DNA of 6,201 bases from a bacterium (GTDB lineage: Bacteria > Ratteibacteria > UBA8468), in assembly GCA_030637775.1 (NCBI GenBank), contig DAOWFY010000143.1:1-6201 (forward strand), given 5' to 3'. Below, piece by piece: positions 5,915 to 6,201 of the stretch. Position numbers and translations under genes: made by a program. The notes beneath the pieces were generated by a model, which was given only the letters and a program-made list of their open reading frames with translations, had not been told where the DNA came from and did not search any database. Positions within the stretch are counted from its first letter, which is position 1. Every line of letters starts with the position of its first letter.

Positions 5915-6201
5915 ATGGAAAAAAGTTTTGAGGAGATACAAAACGGCGTAGTTCTTGCAGAGTTAGGTGGGTATGGGAATGGTCCATACTGTGCAAAGCA
6001 TGGGGCAGGCGCAGCCCTCGTTATGTTAGGCACCTACATCGTAGATCCGAGCGATTCTGTTCCTTATCCATCACATTTTGTGTTTAAACCGGGGAGAACA
6101 AACTGTGATACCTATTTACAAGAGCATGTATCTACGGCACGGGCAAGCGGCGCCAAGGTAGGGGTAAGCGTGATAAGCGTCCATCTTCCCCATACAGTAG
6201 A
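5915..6201 (+). CDS. N-terminal part of a probable TIM-barrel (Dus/PyrD-like) protein, cut by window end
   Basis: ATG 5915 has an excellent ribosome site, AAAGGAG (5902-5908), 6 nt upstream. The frame stays open to the window edge, about 96 codons, beginning MEKSFEEIQNGVVLAELGGY. The alternation of short hydrophobic strands and helices suits the first half of a (beta/alpha)8 barrel: GVVLAELGG, GAALVMLGTYIVD, then TARASGAKVGVSVISV. It recalls flavin-dependent barrels such as dihydrouridine synthase or dihydroorotate dehydrogenase, but no diagnostic FMN or catalytic motif falls in the visible part, so the function is open. The frame is open upstream back to the amrS stop, with a TTG (5855) and GTG (5879) and protein-like sequence (VRIANLIGKEKAMEK), so the true start may be earlier. 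It lies 79 bp after amrS on the same strand. Confidence 0.7.
   Translation, partial: MEKSFEEIQNGVVLAELGGYGNGPYCAKHGAGAALVMLGTYIVDPSDSVPYPSHFVFKPGRTNCDTYLQEHVSTARASGAKVGVSVISVHLPHTV

Noticed and set aside
5767-6033. - strand frame across the amrS end and the next gene
   Set aside because: Antisense to two better-supported genes, with no start signals.

Overview
This is bacterial DNA with four confident protein genes and a fifth cut by the right edge, all on the + strand. A short, probably truncated gene on the - strand interrupts them. Base composition is moderate: richer in G+C in thrC, visibly AT-rich in the - strand gene and the TPR gene. The sigma-70-like boxes (TTGACG / TATAAT), the hom-thrC pair and an AmmeMemoRadiSam-type radical SAM gene fit an uncultivated anaerobic bacterium. 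An Omnitrophota-like candidate phylum is a guess from gene style and is not shown by the sequence.

Layout. Positions 1-114 hold a near-consensus extended -10 promoter and a possible 20-codon leader ORF that ends 3 nt before hom. Homoserine dehydrogenase (hom, 115-1395) and threonine synthase (thrC, 1379-2440) overlap and form a threonine-biosynthesis operon. The kinase between them in the pathway (ThrB) is not in the window. thrC converges, 39 bp away, on a - strand gene (2480-2839) that matches only the C-terminal tail and winged helix of a larger AlbA_2 / RecG-like ATP-binding regulator.

The gap 2840-3098 is the most structured non-coding part. It has a 132-bp segment bounded by a 10-bp inverted repeat, a polypyrimidine/polypurine inverted repeat around the -10 box of the - strand gene, a G/C-rich REP-like hairpin and an AT-rich hairpin. 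It ends in a TATAAT box 6 nt before the start codon of the next + gene, the arrangement of a leaderless transcript.

The right half carries a TPR-containing multi-pass membrane protein (3099-4679) of no recognised family, then a radical SAM enzyme of the AmmeMemoRadiSam type (4729-5835, or from 4699) with an unusual N-terminal hydrophobic segment. Last is the first ~96 codons of a probable TIM-barrel protein (5915-end). The three are closely spaced with no visible terminator between them and may be co-transcribed.

I see no tRNA, rRNA, CRISPR array or transposase gene. The points most worth following are the two leaderless-type starts, the inverted-repeat element that seems to supply expression signals to a truncated regulator, and the membrane-linked radical SAM enzyme beside an unassigned barrel protein.
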